The notes under the pieces were generated by a model. That model searched no databases and had not been told where the DNA came from. It saw only the letters and a list, made by a program, of their open reading frames with translations. 64,000 bases of DNA. Origin: Lolium rigidum. Lineage: Eukaryota; Streptophyta; Magnoliopsida; Poales; Poaceae. This document shows, in pieces, positions 12,308 through 23,883 of the stretch (the first letter of the stretch is position 1; every line of letters begins with the position of its first letter). Position numbers and translations under genes: made by a program. The stretch lies in assembly GCF_022539505.1 (NCBI RefSeq), contig NC_061514.1, positions 336,767,090 to 336,831,089 of the forward strand. Direction: 5' to 3'.

Positions 12308-12428
12308 TGTGCATCTCTCTTGTTGCATAGATCTCATAGTTTAGATCTTGGCTTTTTTCCTAGGTTGGATCTTGATTTTATTTGTCCTTGCGGTAGAATT
12401 TTTTTCTATGCTATATGAACCATACACT
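12308..12428 (+). mobile_element. 3' fragment of a copia LTR at the truncation point
   Basis: This stretch (tctcatagtttagatcttggc... ggttggatcttgattttatttg... ttgcggtagaatttttt) matches the inverse complement of the end of the solo LTR at 6777-6850. It therefore looks like the last ~110 bp of a related LTR in plus orientation, fused directly to the broken PP2C exon. Confidence 0.6.
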
Positions 12429-13066
12429 TTTCTCTCTCCTTTCGTCTCTCCCCTATTATACTTGCTCCTTAGTTAGCCATGCATGTGAATCAGGCTAGCC
12501 ATTTAGTTTCCTCCCAGGCATGTGCGTGGTGCCAAGCATATGCGCGTGGGGTAGCGGAAAAGTTAGGACGGGCAGCCATGCATGCTAGTGATTAGAGCAA
12601 AATGTTGCATACATTATGTACACTAGTGGTTGGGGCGCCCCTTGGGGCGCCTCCTCACCGGTCCTCTGCGTCCCAATTCTAAAACTGGTATGCAGTAACA
12701 ACAATAATACAAGAAGCAGTCTTTCTTAATTTCTTCTACATGCAAGTGCATGTGTGGCTCTCAAATCAGTAAGGGTAGCTGCTAAAATTCATGAATGCTA
12801 CAGGTGAGCGAGAGATATTACATTTAAATAAATAACTCGGATTCGTCACTAAAACCGTGTCTTCAATAGAACGATACCTGATGCAAAACTACTGAATTAT
12901 TAACAGAAAACAAATCAAAGAGAAGAACATTGCCCGTATGTTGGTGAGTCAAACTGGGAAGATCTTACTCTAAATAGAGTATACATATACATATGCCAAA
13001 GTAGCAAACAACACATCATCATGAACCATAAGCAATTGTCCTTTCATGCAAATATTGTATTCCGTT
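12429..13066. other. Unassigned intergenic sequence
   Basis: Moderately AT-rich. Contains a small palindrome (ggggcgccccttggggcgcc near 12633) but no convincing gene, terminal repeats or target duplication. Confidence 0.3.
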
Positions 13067-15404
13067 TTAAGAGTAAAATCTCTTATTACTGAAGTGAATA
13101 AATATCTGAAAGCTAATAACATACACAAAAAACTGTAACAAGGCCATGGGCAGGAAAGCTGGAGTCTGAGGGGTTTGACTGGATATGTTGGTGGCATCTG
13201 CCGTGTTGGCGCATCCATCATCTGGTTGCTTTCCAAGAGAAGGACAAACAATGGATTTCATATGAAGGGCGAGCCCGCAGCTTTCATTGCCACCTGCTGC
13301 GGTGGTCGACACTGGACAGTGTCTGCAACAGAGACAAAACTTGACACATTACACAAGACATTTTTGTGGCTAAACTGTCGTAACATGCATACTGTGTGTA
13401 GATTTTGGCAATGAGGCATATGACCTATATCTAAGCGCTAGGACCAAGATGAGCAGCCCAGAAATACAAGGAATAGGAAAATAAAATAAGTTGACGCATA
13501 ACACATCAATTGTGATAAGAAAAATGGAGCTTTCTTCCTAGAACAAATTACAGAAAACAAAAATGCTTTCAAGATTCAGTCATGCCACTAAAGATCGTAC
13601 GAGTATGAGTCTAGAGTGCTCGTATGATTCACATACAAATAAAATTACAGTGCCTTGTTACGTAGTTAACAGGTTTAAATGGTAACACGTAACAAAGCAG
13701 GAAGTTAATTACAGTGCTACGAATGTTCTGAACTTCCAGACGACCTGGTTTGCCAGGATTTTTCCACGATGCAAACTGATATTTACCAAGTTTACTACTA
13801 CTTACCTCAGCCATTGTTTGAGTAGACTCATCACACGATGGTCTAACATGATATAGATAATTGTATATTCCTCCTTCTCCAGCTCTAATTAGAATGGGTT
13901 GTTTGCAGAGATCCCTGTATAGAAATAATAAAGCCAAAGTTCATTCATTTATTAACGCGGCAAAATTAACATGCTGACATAGACAACCTTGTTCTCAGCG
14001 CTCATGTTACCCTACTGTAGCCTTCGCCACTAAGTGATGTGCATCAACTTCCAATGTTGTAGCGCTGCACTATCGGGCAGGTTCATAATATACTTGATCC
14101 ATGTAAAGATTAGATTGTTATTTTCAATGCAGGCTTTCAGATATGTAGCATCCTATAAACATGGATCAACTATATATATAGTTCAATATCACCATTGTGA
14201 ATTATGAAATGGAATAAACAATAAATTGTACATAATAACATTTTAAAGGGAATAACCCCATTGATTTAAGATAATAGATTGTTACAATAAATTAGAATAA
14301 ACCAAGGGATAAGTTCTAAGGAAGCAACTACCCAACACTGGATCGAAGTTTTCAAGCAGCAGATCACATGGACTGCAATACAAGTAAATATAGTTCCATC
14401 AAAACAAAGTCCTTGTTCCTAAGCACATAGGTTTAGAAGGAAAGATATTAACAAAGTAGTATAAGGGGTGAATCAAACATCAGCTTCTTGCAATGTATAC
14501 AATGCCTCAAGCCTTGTGTCACTGATAGATGGACCAGAACCAGTTAATTTTGCACTAAGGGGCAAAGATATATTTGACTGGTACCTGAGCTTCCTAAGAA
14601 CAAAGCCAAGCTGATTCGCACATCGTAAACCAATATCATCAGGTGATATTATTTCCTAAGTTTCTTTGAAGTTAAGCATCCCATCCTGCAAAAAACAAAT
14701 GAAGAGAGAACTGAACTGTAATGTTCTATTATAGAATGGTAATATGGCGAAGGTAAAAATATGTCCATGAGAACATCTGGCAGTGAATCAAAATTAGCAC
14801 ATGGATAAGTTATGCATGGTAACTGAGAAAGGAGGATGAATGCACAATGCTAAATAGTGTCATATCATGCAAAGAAAAACTAACCATCACTATTAAATGC
14901 CAAACTGAAAACTTAAACGGTCATACTGCTACAAGAGGCTGCAAATTCAGGTACATGATGAATTCCCCTTGCATGACCGAAGACATTGGCATCGACTGGG
15001 CACTGACAGGAAATAAAGCCTTACAGCCAATGCTTCCTCGATAATCTTATGATTCCTTCTTTATAGACTGCAGTCTCTCTCATAACGGTGAATAGTATTT
15101 CCATGTTTGTCACCAAATACCTTCACAGATTGAAGTCGCACCACATTAAAAAATAGAGGGCCTGTGCAAATTGACAGAAGGATTGTGAAAAGACTGATAT
15201 CAGAATGTTACCTGAACCTCTGCTGGCCTGGGTTGAGTAATATACTTCTCAATCAACAGTGTGTTTATGTTGAATAATTTTGCAGCTTCACGTTGAGAAC
15301 TTGGTACAGAATCTACAAAGTCATCAGGCCTTGAACTATTCTCATCCCCTTCAACACAAAGATCAAGAATCAATAGAAGAGCATAGATGACAGAATACTT
15401 CATT
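13067..15404 (-). pseudogene. Possible decayed multi-exon gene, product unknown
   Basis: Several minus-strand stretches look like plant exons separated by AT-rich introns: about 15212-15349 (acceptor-like AG, ends CAG/GTAAC, including FVDSVPSSQREAAKLF), about 14476-14660 (includes DDIGLRCANQLGFVLRKL), about 13800-13930 (includes LIRAGEGGIYNYLYHVRP) and perhaps 13150-13310. Between them frames are broken; for example the 14990-15060 piece runs into stops. I do not recognise the protein family. Neighbours are a PP2C fragment and a fold-back element, with no functional link. It could instead be unrelated open stretches, so confidence is low. Confidence 0.28.
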
Positions 15405-15645
15405 TAGATGAGCAACGTTATAAATGTGCTCTTATGTTCGATCACACAAGAGATACTACAACTGCATACACAAATGTGTTATATTTGAAGTTTAAGATCT
15501 CTAAAATATTGGCATGACATATTACACAACAAAGAACTCTACACTATAGAGGAAATAAGATGGCCAAATAACTTACTGACATTCCAATGAGTCTAGAAAG
15601 AGGCCTTATCATGCAAAAAAACAGTGTATCATCATATTCATACTA

Positions 15646-16432
15646 CACTCGGGTGTAGTTACACCCACGCGTGTTTCTCATAATCTGGAGGGTATCTATC
15701 ATACCGAAGAGTATGTATATGTAGTATGAAGTATATAAGACTATTTTGGAAGTATATATACTACTTTGTAGGCAGTATCTACATTTTTTTACGTAGACTA
15801 ATTTTTTACGTACACATATGCATGTATTTCGTATATATACTGCAAACTTGGTGCTCATTTATATTTTTTCACCAAACTCAGTTTGGAATATCTTAGATAT
15901 AGTGTAAGAACATACTCAAACCGATAAAGTATGGTATATACTTCTGTATGGTAGTATATGCGACGTGGGTGTAGTTACACCCAGGAGTAGGAAGTATTTA
16001 TCCTATATATATATATATATAAGTATTTATCCTATATATATAGGATAAATACTTATATATATATATATATATAGGATAAATACTTCCTACCCCTGGGTGT
16101 AGTTACACCCATATCTAATATACTACCATACAGAAGTATATACGATACGTTATCGGTTTGAATATGTTCGTATACTATATCTAAGATACCCCAAACCAAG
16201 TTTGGTGAAAAAAATTCAAGTGAACCCATAGTTTGCACAATATATCTGAAATACATGCATATGTATACGTAAAAAATGAGTCTACGTAAAAAAATGTACA
16301 TACTTCGTACGAAGTAGTATATATACTTCCAAAATAATTTTATATACTTCATACTACATATACATACTATTCGGTATGATAGATACTCCCTACATTATGA
16401 GAAACGCGCGTGGGTGTAACTACACCCGGGTG
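15646..16432. mobile_element. Large fold-back (inverted-repeat) element
   Basis: The left arm (15646 to about 16030) and right arm (about 16050 to 16432) are inverse complements of roughly 385 bp, meeting at an AT-rich centre (tatataggataaatactt). Each arm starts with CACYCGGGTGTAGTTACACCC, itself a palindrome, and repeats gggtgtagttacaccc near the centre. Differences are scattered substitutions and small indels. No coding frame or certain target duplication was found. It behaves like a long-inverted-repeat MITE or foldback transposon, and its transcript would form a long hairpin. Confidence 0.8.
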
Positions 16433-17301
16433 AAATAGTGGGCTACCATGGTGCATAGCTATGCACACCAATCCAACCGTTAGATCATCTATAGGGAGCA
16501 CAAAGAGAGCACATGGTGTTAGTCCATTACACATGCATGGCATTCTCCTCCGTTATATTCAAATCACTTCCATCCATTTGATTCATGATTGCAATATTAT
16601 TTTTTATTGAGACCATCCCATAGCTGGCATAGGCTGCCAACGGCAATTTCACTTCCCATTTGATACCAAAACAACAAGCCATTTGTAAAGAAACCTAATA
16701 AAACAAGTACATCCATGGAACGTTTCTACCACATTTTGATACCAAAACAACAAGCCATATGCGCTGGAAGGAAAACACGTACGCACCTGACCATGGAACG
16801 TTTCTACCACATTTTGTACCAAAATAACAACCAAAATGAGACACACATTCCCAACCAATTTGACAACGGAGGAACGGTACGGTCCGTTACAAAACAACAA
16901 GCTTGCCATGGTATGGTCGGTTTTTATTATTCAGCGTCCAGCTAGCAAAGTGAGAAAATCCATGGTTGCCCATTAGGCCGAGGTTTTGAATGGTAAGAAG
17001 AAAAAGGAGTCGGCCCCCAAAACACACACATGATTTGTGCAATTCAATAGCCATTTACCCATTTTCTAAATTATGTGCTGGATGGAAACAACCATAGCCG
17101 AGAGCAATTGTCGTTTTGGTTTTTTTATGTTCACGGTCCGCAACGGTCTAACCCATAAAAATTTTCCACTCCAATTATGAACCAAAACGACAACTGCTTA
17201 CGGTCACGGTCCGTGCTAAAACGACAACCTAGGTACGGTCACGGTCCGTGCTAAAACGACAACCTAGTCATGGTAGTGGACCAACCTTTCCAAAATATCA
17301 C

Positions 17302-17412
17302 GGCGATGATGTCCCGACGTGCGTTATTAGCACCGACGAGAAGCGCCACGAGACGGCCTACGCCCGTATCGTAGAGCAGCTGCTGCGGCTCGACACGGGC
17401 GGCGCCTTATGA
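17302..17412 (+). pseudogene. Captured fragment of acyl-[ACP] desaturase
   Basis: One frame reads GDDVP...ISTDEKRHETAYARIVEQLL and ends at a TGA around 17410. DEKRHE followed by TAY.RIVE..L is the second di-iron ligand motif of plant plastid stearoyl-ACP desaturases, soluble stroma enzymes that introduce the delta-9 double bond into acyl-ACP. Only about 35 of roughly 390 residues remain. The first ligand motif, transit peptide and C-terminus are absent, so it has no enzyme function. It lies between clusters of accaaaacgacaacc repeats, 450 bp upstream of a kinase fragment, which suggests capture by a transposon. Confidence 0.75.
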
Positions 17413-17849
17413 ATTTTTCATGCCGCCGGCTGACGAGAAGGAGGAGCAACATCTCAGTTTGGACGATCTGTTGGATGATATGGTGGTCTCCATAATTGTT
17501 GATGTGGCTGCATCCGTCAGGTCGCTGGCCGGCCTAGCAGGGGCTACCATGCGGTAAGATCCTCGTACAAGACTCTTTCTTTTAAGAACGCAAGAACAAT
17601 AGATTATCGTCTCTTTTTTTTATGCTACTGCAGGTGCAAGAAATTTTGGAAGGTAGGACAGAAGAGTTTTGTTCTCAAGAAAGCTTCACAGCCGTGCCTC
17701 ACCGTCCGTGCAAGAGGTTGATCAGTTTTGGCTAACTGATTCTTGCAGGGCTGAGCGGACTCAAATCCTCTCCAGGTAGTTGTAGTTCGCTCATCAAATC
17801 TTCTCCAGGCCAAGCTCGGCGCCGGCAACGTTAAGATGATTGACATCAA

Positions 17850-18130
17850 TAAGCTGAGAAGGAGAGATTCCAAGGCACCACGACAACCTCGTCAAGCTCT
17901 TCGGCTACTACTCCAACAACCCCGACATCAACAAACTGCTGGTCTCGGCGGCAGCCTCGAGAACCACCTCTTCCGCCGGGGCATAGCAACCAGCCGCCAC
18001 TGTCGTGGGCCATGCGAGTGGCCGTCGCCGCCGACGTGGTGCGTGGGCTCGCTTTCCTACACTCCCGTGATGTCATGTTCCGGGACCTCAAATCCTCCAA
18101 CGTCATCCTCAACTACGAGTCCGACCACCG
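17850..18130 (+). pseudogene. Captured fragment of receptor-like cytoplasmic kinase
   Basis: Two frames together show kinase signatures: LVKLFGYYSNNPDINKL, then GSLENHLFRRG in another frame, then from 18012 MRVAVAADVVRGLAFLHSR followed by DVMFRDLKSSNVIL. The last is kinase subdomain VIb (usual HRDLKSSNILL), with YRDLKSSNVLL typical of RLCK-VII/PBL-type kinases. The glycine-rich loop, the VAIK lysine region and the DFG and APE motifs are missing or unreadable, and the frame shifts at least once. It is therefore a dead fragment. Its position beside the desaturase fragment inside shared repeats suggests joint capture. Confidence 0.75.
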
Positions 18131-19029
18131 CCCTCGGTTCCGTTGTGGGATTGATGCGGCTGCCGAGATAGTTCAGCGCCGGCAGTTGGATGGGGTGGTG
18201 CGTGGCTCGTCTACTTCGGCCCGTCCAACCACCATGTGGCACGGTCGCTCGCCGCATCCTGCCGTCCACCTTCGCAGAGTTCAGCAATCTTCACATTGCT
18301 CTTTGTTCACGCACCACACGCGACCGTCTGGAGCGGCCGCGATCACCAGACGCGCTCCAGCAAGCGGCTCTGGCTCCGCCGCGAGCATGCGCTCGTCCGT
18401 TTTGATCTCGTTCATCATTTTTAGTTGACTGTATTTTCGCATCCCTTGTTCTATTTCCTACTGTTCTCTTGGGATCTTTGATTGTTTTCGATTGTTTGTG
18501 TTTTTCTATTGATTCTGCCTAGTCGATTACCTACACTAGCAGAACACAATATTTACCATCCGTTTTATCTCCCAACCTAGCACTCCACAAGCTATGAATT
18601 TTTTCACGGGTCGATGTGGTCGTGCTTCCACTTAGCTCGATAATACGCGCTCCAAAATGATTCAAAAAAGGAGGAAAAATACCAGCACTTTCCACCCTAG
18701 CATGAAATATTTTTACACATGTGATAGTATGCTAGTAAGGAACAATATGTGGTAATACCGCATGCATTTTTGTGATTCACTGATTTGTTTTGTCGAAAAA
18801 AGTTCAAACTCACAAACCACATTCGTTAATGGCGCTATTCACTGGCGGAGAACAAACCCTAAAGGACAAGGCGATTTTCATGTTTTCACAAATACATTAA
18901 TCACAGATTTCTGCGTAGCATGCATAATTTTGCTAATGTGCTATAACAACTACAAACAAGAGAAACAAATATCAAATTGTATAGACTGTAGTCTATAATT
19001 GATCCCCGTCTTTTTGTGACCATATAAAC

Positions 19030-19130
19030 ACCTAGTGTGTTTATACACCTAGTGTGTTTATATTTTCATGTTCTTCATCCATTTGAACATCTGATGGTTG
19101 ATCATAATTTTCGTGTTCTTCATCCATTTG
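19030..19130. repeat. Short tandem repeats
   Basis: The phrase cacctagtgtgtttata occurs twice back to back, and ttcatgttcttcatccatttga(a) occurs twice just downstream. Non-coding. Confidence 0.6.
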
Positions 19131-19539
19131 AAAACAATAACACCAGTTACGCGGGTTCAAAGGAACCTAGCTACATGTACCCTGCATACAAATAAAATAT
19201 CAATACCGTTCTAAAACGACAAGTGAGCATCGGTTTGGATTCTGCCCGTTGGAAGTTGGACCTAGCTGCAATTTTTTTGCATGGGGAAATACTGGCAGAT
19301 CTTGTGTACCATACCCACGTCATTCTGTCATAAAAACACCAAAACAGCAAAGCTGGCTTCAGCATGGCCTCCATGCCGTAGAGATTTGTCAATTTGGAAA
19401 AAAGCTATCAACACTTGCGTTGTTCACAAAAGGAGCTACCTATAGGTTCCGTGCAGACAAAAAATGTCGTTGCCGTGCCAAAACGATAAGCAAACATCGG
19501 AGGAGCAGCCGTGGCCGTTTTATAACCATGCAAAATCCA

Positions 19540-19675
19540 ACCAAAACAACAACCAACTCTCGGTATGGATGACCGTAAAGACTAAAACTTGTCAAATGCC
19601 TACCAAAACAACAACCAACTCTCGGTATGGATGACCGACCCTAAAGACAAAAACTTTTCAAATGCCTACCAAACC
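19540..19675. repeat. Two-copy ~70-bp tandem repeat in the right subterminal region
   Basis: Two near copies contain accaaaacaacaaccaactc, tcggtatggatgaccg and a caaatgcctacc end. They carry the same motif found through both ends of the candidate 16450-20166 transposon. Confidence 0.7.
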
Positions 19676-20191
19676 AACAACTTAATGACTGCACGGTGCA
19701 TCTCTCGTGAATAATTGTTAATTTTGTAGTGGAGGACTTTTTTTTCCAAGGTGGACCGAAACAAATTTGACATTATTTCACACGAGATGCAAAAAAAAAG
19801 TGTCCATACCGTATGCAATGTTTGGGAAAAACACAAAAAAAGGCAAACTTTACCTAGTGCGACAGCCATACGTTATGTAGGTTGTCGTTTTGGTAGAAAA
19901 ACGACAACCAAACGTCGGTAAGAAAAATTTTTGGAAGGACAGCTACACACACCTACCGTCAAGGTGAAAAAATGTCGTTTCAATCCCAAAACGACAAGCA
20001 AACATCGGTAAGGCACCACACGGCTATTGTTTACGTTGGGAAAAAAATTCAAACACCCATGAAACACTATAACGGCCGTTACATGATATGACGGCTGAAT
20101 ACTTTTCATCTGCACCTGGGAAGAATTGGAGCCACACTATCCAACGGTTGGTAGGCTATGCACAGCTATCACCCTAGTTAGAAAATCCGCG

Positions 20192-20192
<1 letters not shown>

Positions 20193-20235
<43 letters not shown>
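20193..20235. repeat. (AT)n microsatellite
   Basis: About 21 uninterrupted AT units. Useful as a marker; no function inferred. Confidence 0.95.
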
Positions 20236-20237
<2 letters not shown>

Positions 20238-20409
20238 AAAAATAAAATGAAACTGTAATTTGCATATATGCTACAAATACAACACATAATAAACCTCCTC
20301 CGCACCTTACATGCTAATAAACAAATTTTATGAAAGCACACAGTCCACTCAATCATGTTCATCAGACAATGGAATTAGATCTCTGCAATTATAAGGTTTT
20401 AACCCCTAT

Positions 20410-20832
20410 CTAAATTAAATATGACCAAAGAGCTAGACCTAGACACTGACTGCACTGACATGGCTGCTCTCTTCCGAGGCCGAGGATCTCGATGTCGCAT
20501 GGTTCTCCATGCAGCCCTCGTGCTCCACCACCGCCATGGCTCCGATCTACCGCCACCTCATCACCACGGAAACCTAGCAGGACAAAATCACACCTGCGAC
20601 TCTTCCTTGGAAGGCGAAGAGGCCGGAGACGTAGAGGGCGGCCCCGGCAAAAGCGGTGAGGTGGATCAGGCGGAGCTCGGCCGGCGTCCGAGAGCCGCTT
20701 CCCCGCTTTCCAATCAGGCCCGGTGCGTCGGGGAGGACGCACTGACCACCGCTCACCGTTCCTCCCCGCCGGCTGCAGGCTCGTCCTGCTACTCCTGATA
20801 GCCGCCGCCGCCAGGAAGAAAGGGGCGGGAGA
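20410..20832 (-). other. Possible remnant of a minus-strand 5' exon
   Basis: GC-rich, unlike the AT-rich sequence before it. On the minus strand a frame reads TPAELRLIHLTAFAGAALYV and SGLFAFQGRVAG, a hydrophobic stretch that could be one membrane segment, bounded by GT/AG-like signals. The GC-rich leader appears to continue beyond the LINE insertion at 33182-33245. I cannot identify the protein, and the frame is not long enough to call a gene. Confidence 0.25.
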
Positions 20833-20845
20833 GAAAACAGGGTCT

Positions 20846-21067
20846 CGCTTGCCGCGGAGACCGACCTTCGTACCCTCGCAAACGAGCTCACCTCTGTGGT
20901 CCTGCATCACGACTCCCCGGACGATCGTTATGACCGCCTCACTAACAAGAAGCTCTCGAACAAAAGTGTCTATGTCAATTCTTTCAGGCATTTACGGACA
21001 GACGAGGCTGCTGAACAAGTTTGGAGGAGTGCGGCCCCTCTGAAGTGCAAAGTTTTCGGATGGCTTG
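20846..21067 (+). mobile_element. 5'-truncated LINE, first part
   Basis: Left part of a non-LTR retrotransposon. The 13-bp duplication GAAAACAGGGTCT flanks the whole LINE (20833-20845 and 33169-33181). The frame includes EQVWRSAAPLKCKVF and joins directly across the inserted gypsy element to ALKKRLPTNERRFRH, a typical plant LINE C-terminal (zinc-knuckle) region. Only the last ~770 bp of the LINE is present, as usual after incomplete target-primed reverse transcription. Confidence 0.85.
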
Positions 21068-22580
21068 TGATACGTCCAATTTGCATCACTATTTTATATC
21101 ATAATTTGCTGTTATTCATTGATATATTTCATATTGTGACACAATACTTATGTTATTTCATCTATTTTGCATGTTTCATCATTATTGGAGGATCGAACAC
21201 CGGAGCCAGGATTCTGCTGGAAAAAGCACCGTCGAACGCAATATTTCGAAGATCAACTCGTGGAAGGAAATTATACCAAAAATCCTACTTTTCAAGATGA
21301 CGAAGGAAGCCGGAAGGAGGAGCCAGGAGGAGCCGGGGTGGGCCCACACCCTAGGGCGGCGCGGCCCGAGCCCCGGCCGCGCCGCCATGTGGTGTGAGGG
21401 GCCCACGACCCCTTTCGCCTCCTTTTCTTCGCAAAACCCTTCGTCCCGAAGACCTAAGCCACGAGGGTACCTCGCGAAGAGTTACAGCCCGCCTCGCGGG
21501 GCGGAGAACACCGGAGAGAAAAGAGCTCTCCGGCGGGCGGGAATCCGCCGGGAAATTCCCTCCGGGAGGGGAAATCGACGCCATCGTCACCGTCATCGAG
21601 CTGGACATCATCTCCATCACCATCATCATCATCTCCACCATCATCACCGCCATCTCCTTCGCAGCACCTCGTCACCGCCGTAGCAATTTGGGTTTGATCT
21701 TGATTGTTTGATAGGGGAAACTCTCCCGGTATCGATCTATACTTGTTGTTGATGCTATTGAGTGAAACCATTGAACCAAGTTTATGTTCAGATTGTTATT
21801 CATCATCATATCACCTCTGATCATGTTCCATATGATGTCTCGTGAGTAGTTCGCTTAGTTCTTGAGGACATGGGTGAAGTCTAAATGTTAGTAGTGAACT
21901 ATGGTTGAGTAATATTCAATGGTGTGATATTTAAGTTGTGGTGTTATTCTTCTAGTGGTGTCATGTGAACGTCGACTACATGACACTTCACCATTTATGG
22001 GCCTAGGGGAATGCATCTTGTATTCGTTTGCTAATTGCGGGGTTGCCGGAGTGACAGAAACCTAAACCCCGTTGGTATATCGATGCAGGAGGGATCGCAG
22101 GATCTCGTAGTTTAAGGCTCGTGGTTAGATTTATTCTTAATTACTTTCTTGTAGTTGCGGATGCTTGCAAGGGGTATAATCACAAGTATGTATTTAGTCC
22201 TAGGAAGGGCGGTACATTAGCATAGGTTCACCCACACAACACTTATCATAACAATGAAGATTATTTAACCGTATGTAGCGAAAGCACTAGACTAAAATCC
22301 CATGTGTCCTCGAGAACGTTTGGTCATTATAAGTAAACAAACCGGCTTGTCCTTTGTGCTAAAAAGGATTGGGCCACTCGCTGCAATTGTTACTCTCGCA
22401 CTTTACATACTCGTACTTTATTCAATTGTTACATCAAAACCCCCGAATACTTGTCTCGTGAGCATTTACGAGTGAATCCTTCATCGAAACCGCTTGTCAA
22501 CACCTTCTCGCTCCTCGTTGGGATCGACATTCTTACTTATCGAAGATACTACGATACACCCCTATACTTGTGGGTCATCA
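21068..22580 (+). repeat. 5' LTR of the gypsy element
   Basis: 1513 bp, TG...CA. Differs from the 3' LTR mainly by small indels, many of them CTG against CTCG or CAG against CGAG. It contains a (CAT)n-like run giving a His-rich open frame near 21600-21650, which is not a real protein. Confidence 0.93.
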
Positions 22581-22591
22581 AGACTATTTTC

Positions 22592-22609
22592 CGGCGCCGT
22601 TGCCGGGGA
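22592..22609 (+). promoter_or_regulatory. Primer binding site (tRNA-Asp type)
   Basis: CGGCGCCGTTGCCGGGGA starts 11 bp after the 5' LTR. It matches the TGGCGCCGTTGCCGGGGA site used by Athila-type elements to pair with the tRNA-Asp 3' end, except for the first base. Confidence 0.75.
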
Positions 22610-23778
22610 TCCCATCTCGGGGGATTCTGGAGATCTCCTCCGGCACCCTGCCGGAGAGGGGATTCATCTCCCGGAGGACTCTACACCGCCATGGTCGCCT
22701 CCGGAGTGATGAGTGAGTAGTTCACCCCTGGACTATGGGTCCATAGCAGTAGCTAGATGGTTGTCTTCTCCTCATTGTGCTTCATTGTTGGATCTTGTGA
22801 GCTGCCTAACATGATCAAGATCATCTATCTCGTAATTCTATATGTTGTGTTTGTCGGGATCCGATGGATAGAGAATACCATGTCATGTTAATTATCAAGT
22901 TATTACATATGTGTTGATTATGATCTTGCATGCTCTCCGTTACTAGTAGAGGCTCGGCCAAGTTTTTGCTTTTAACTCCAAGAGGGAGTATTTATGCTCG
23001 ATAGTGGGTTCATGCCCGCATTGACACCTGGGACAGAGTGACGAAAGTTCTAAGGTTGTGTTGTGCTTGTTGCCACTAGGGATAAAATATTGGCGCTATG
23101 TCCGAGGATGTAGTTGTTGATTACATTACGCACCATACTTAATGCAATTGTCTGTTGCTTTGCAACTTAATACCGGAAGGGGTTCGGACGATAACCTCGA
23201 AGGTGGACTTTTTAGGCATAGATGCAGTTGGATGGCGGTCTATGTACTTTGTCGTAATGCCCAATTAAATCTCACTATACTTATCATGTCATGTATGTGC
23301 ATTGTTATGCCCTCTTTATTTGTCAATTGCCCGACTCGTAATTTGTTCACCCAACATGCTTTTATCTTATGGGAGAGACACCTCTAGTGAACTCGTGGAC
23401 CCCGGCCCATTCTTTTAATACTGAAATACAAATCTGCTGCAATACTTGTTTTTACTATTTTCTCTCGCAAACAATCATCTTTCACACAATACGGTTAATC
23501 CTTTGTTACAGCAAGCCGGTGAGATTGACAACCTCACTCGTTTCGTTGGGGCAAAGTACTTTGGTTGTGTTGTGCAGGTTCCACGTTGGCGCCGGAATCC
23601 CCGGTGTTGCGCCGCACTACATCCCGCCGCCATCAACCTTCAACGTGCTTCTTGGCTCCTCCCGGTTCGATAAACCTTGGTTTCTTTCTCGAGGGAAAAC
23701 TTGCTGCTGTGCGCATCATACCTTCCTCTTGGGGTTGCCCAACGAACGTGTGAAATACACGCCATCAAGCATATTTTC

Positions 23779-23796
23779 CGGCGCCGTTGCCGGGGA
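23779..23796 (+). repeat. Second primer-site-like copy
   Basis: The same 18 bases as the primer site recur, preceded by a near-identical catcaagcatattttc. A ~35-bp piece around the primer site is thus present twice, about 1.2 kb apart, just before gag. Confidence 0.8.
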
Positions 23797-23883
23797 GTGA
23801 AGCGCTATTGGTAAGTGGAATTGGTAAGGAAAACCTTTACTCGTTGTGCTGATTTTATTTCTGCCTCGCTGCTATAAGTCATT

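Larger units (their letters stand above)
16450..20166. mobile_element. Candidate gene-capturing DNA transposon (Pack-MULE-like)
   Basis: About 31 bp near 16457-16487 (atagctatgcac...aaccgttagat) matches the inverse complement of 20128-20162 at 24 of 31 positions, suggesting terminal inverted repeats. Both ends hold clusters of the motif accaaaacgacaacc and close variants (about 16660-17280 and 19200-20000), as subterminal repeats do. The middle contains two unrelated gene fragments, an acyl-ACP desaturase piece and a receptor-like kinase piece. I found no convincing 9-bp target duplication, so superfamily and exact ends are uncertain. Confidence 0.45.

Noticed and set aside
21150..21711. 177-codon frame with a poly-His stretch
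   Set aside because: Lies wholly in the 5' LTR, recurs in the 3' LTR (31000-31734) with frame changes, and the His run comes from a (CAT)n-like repeat.
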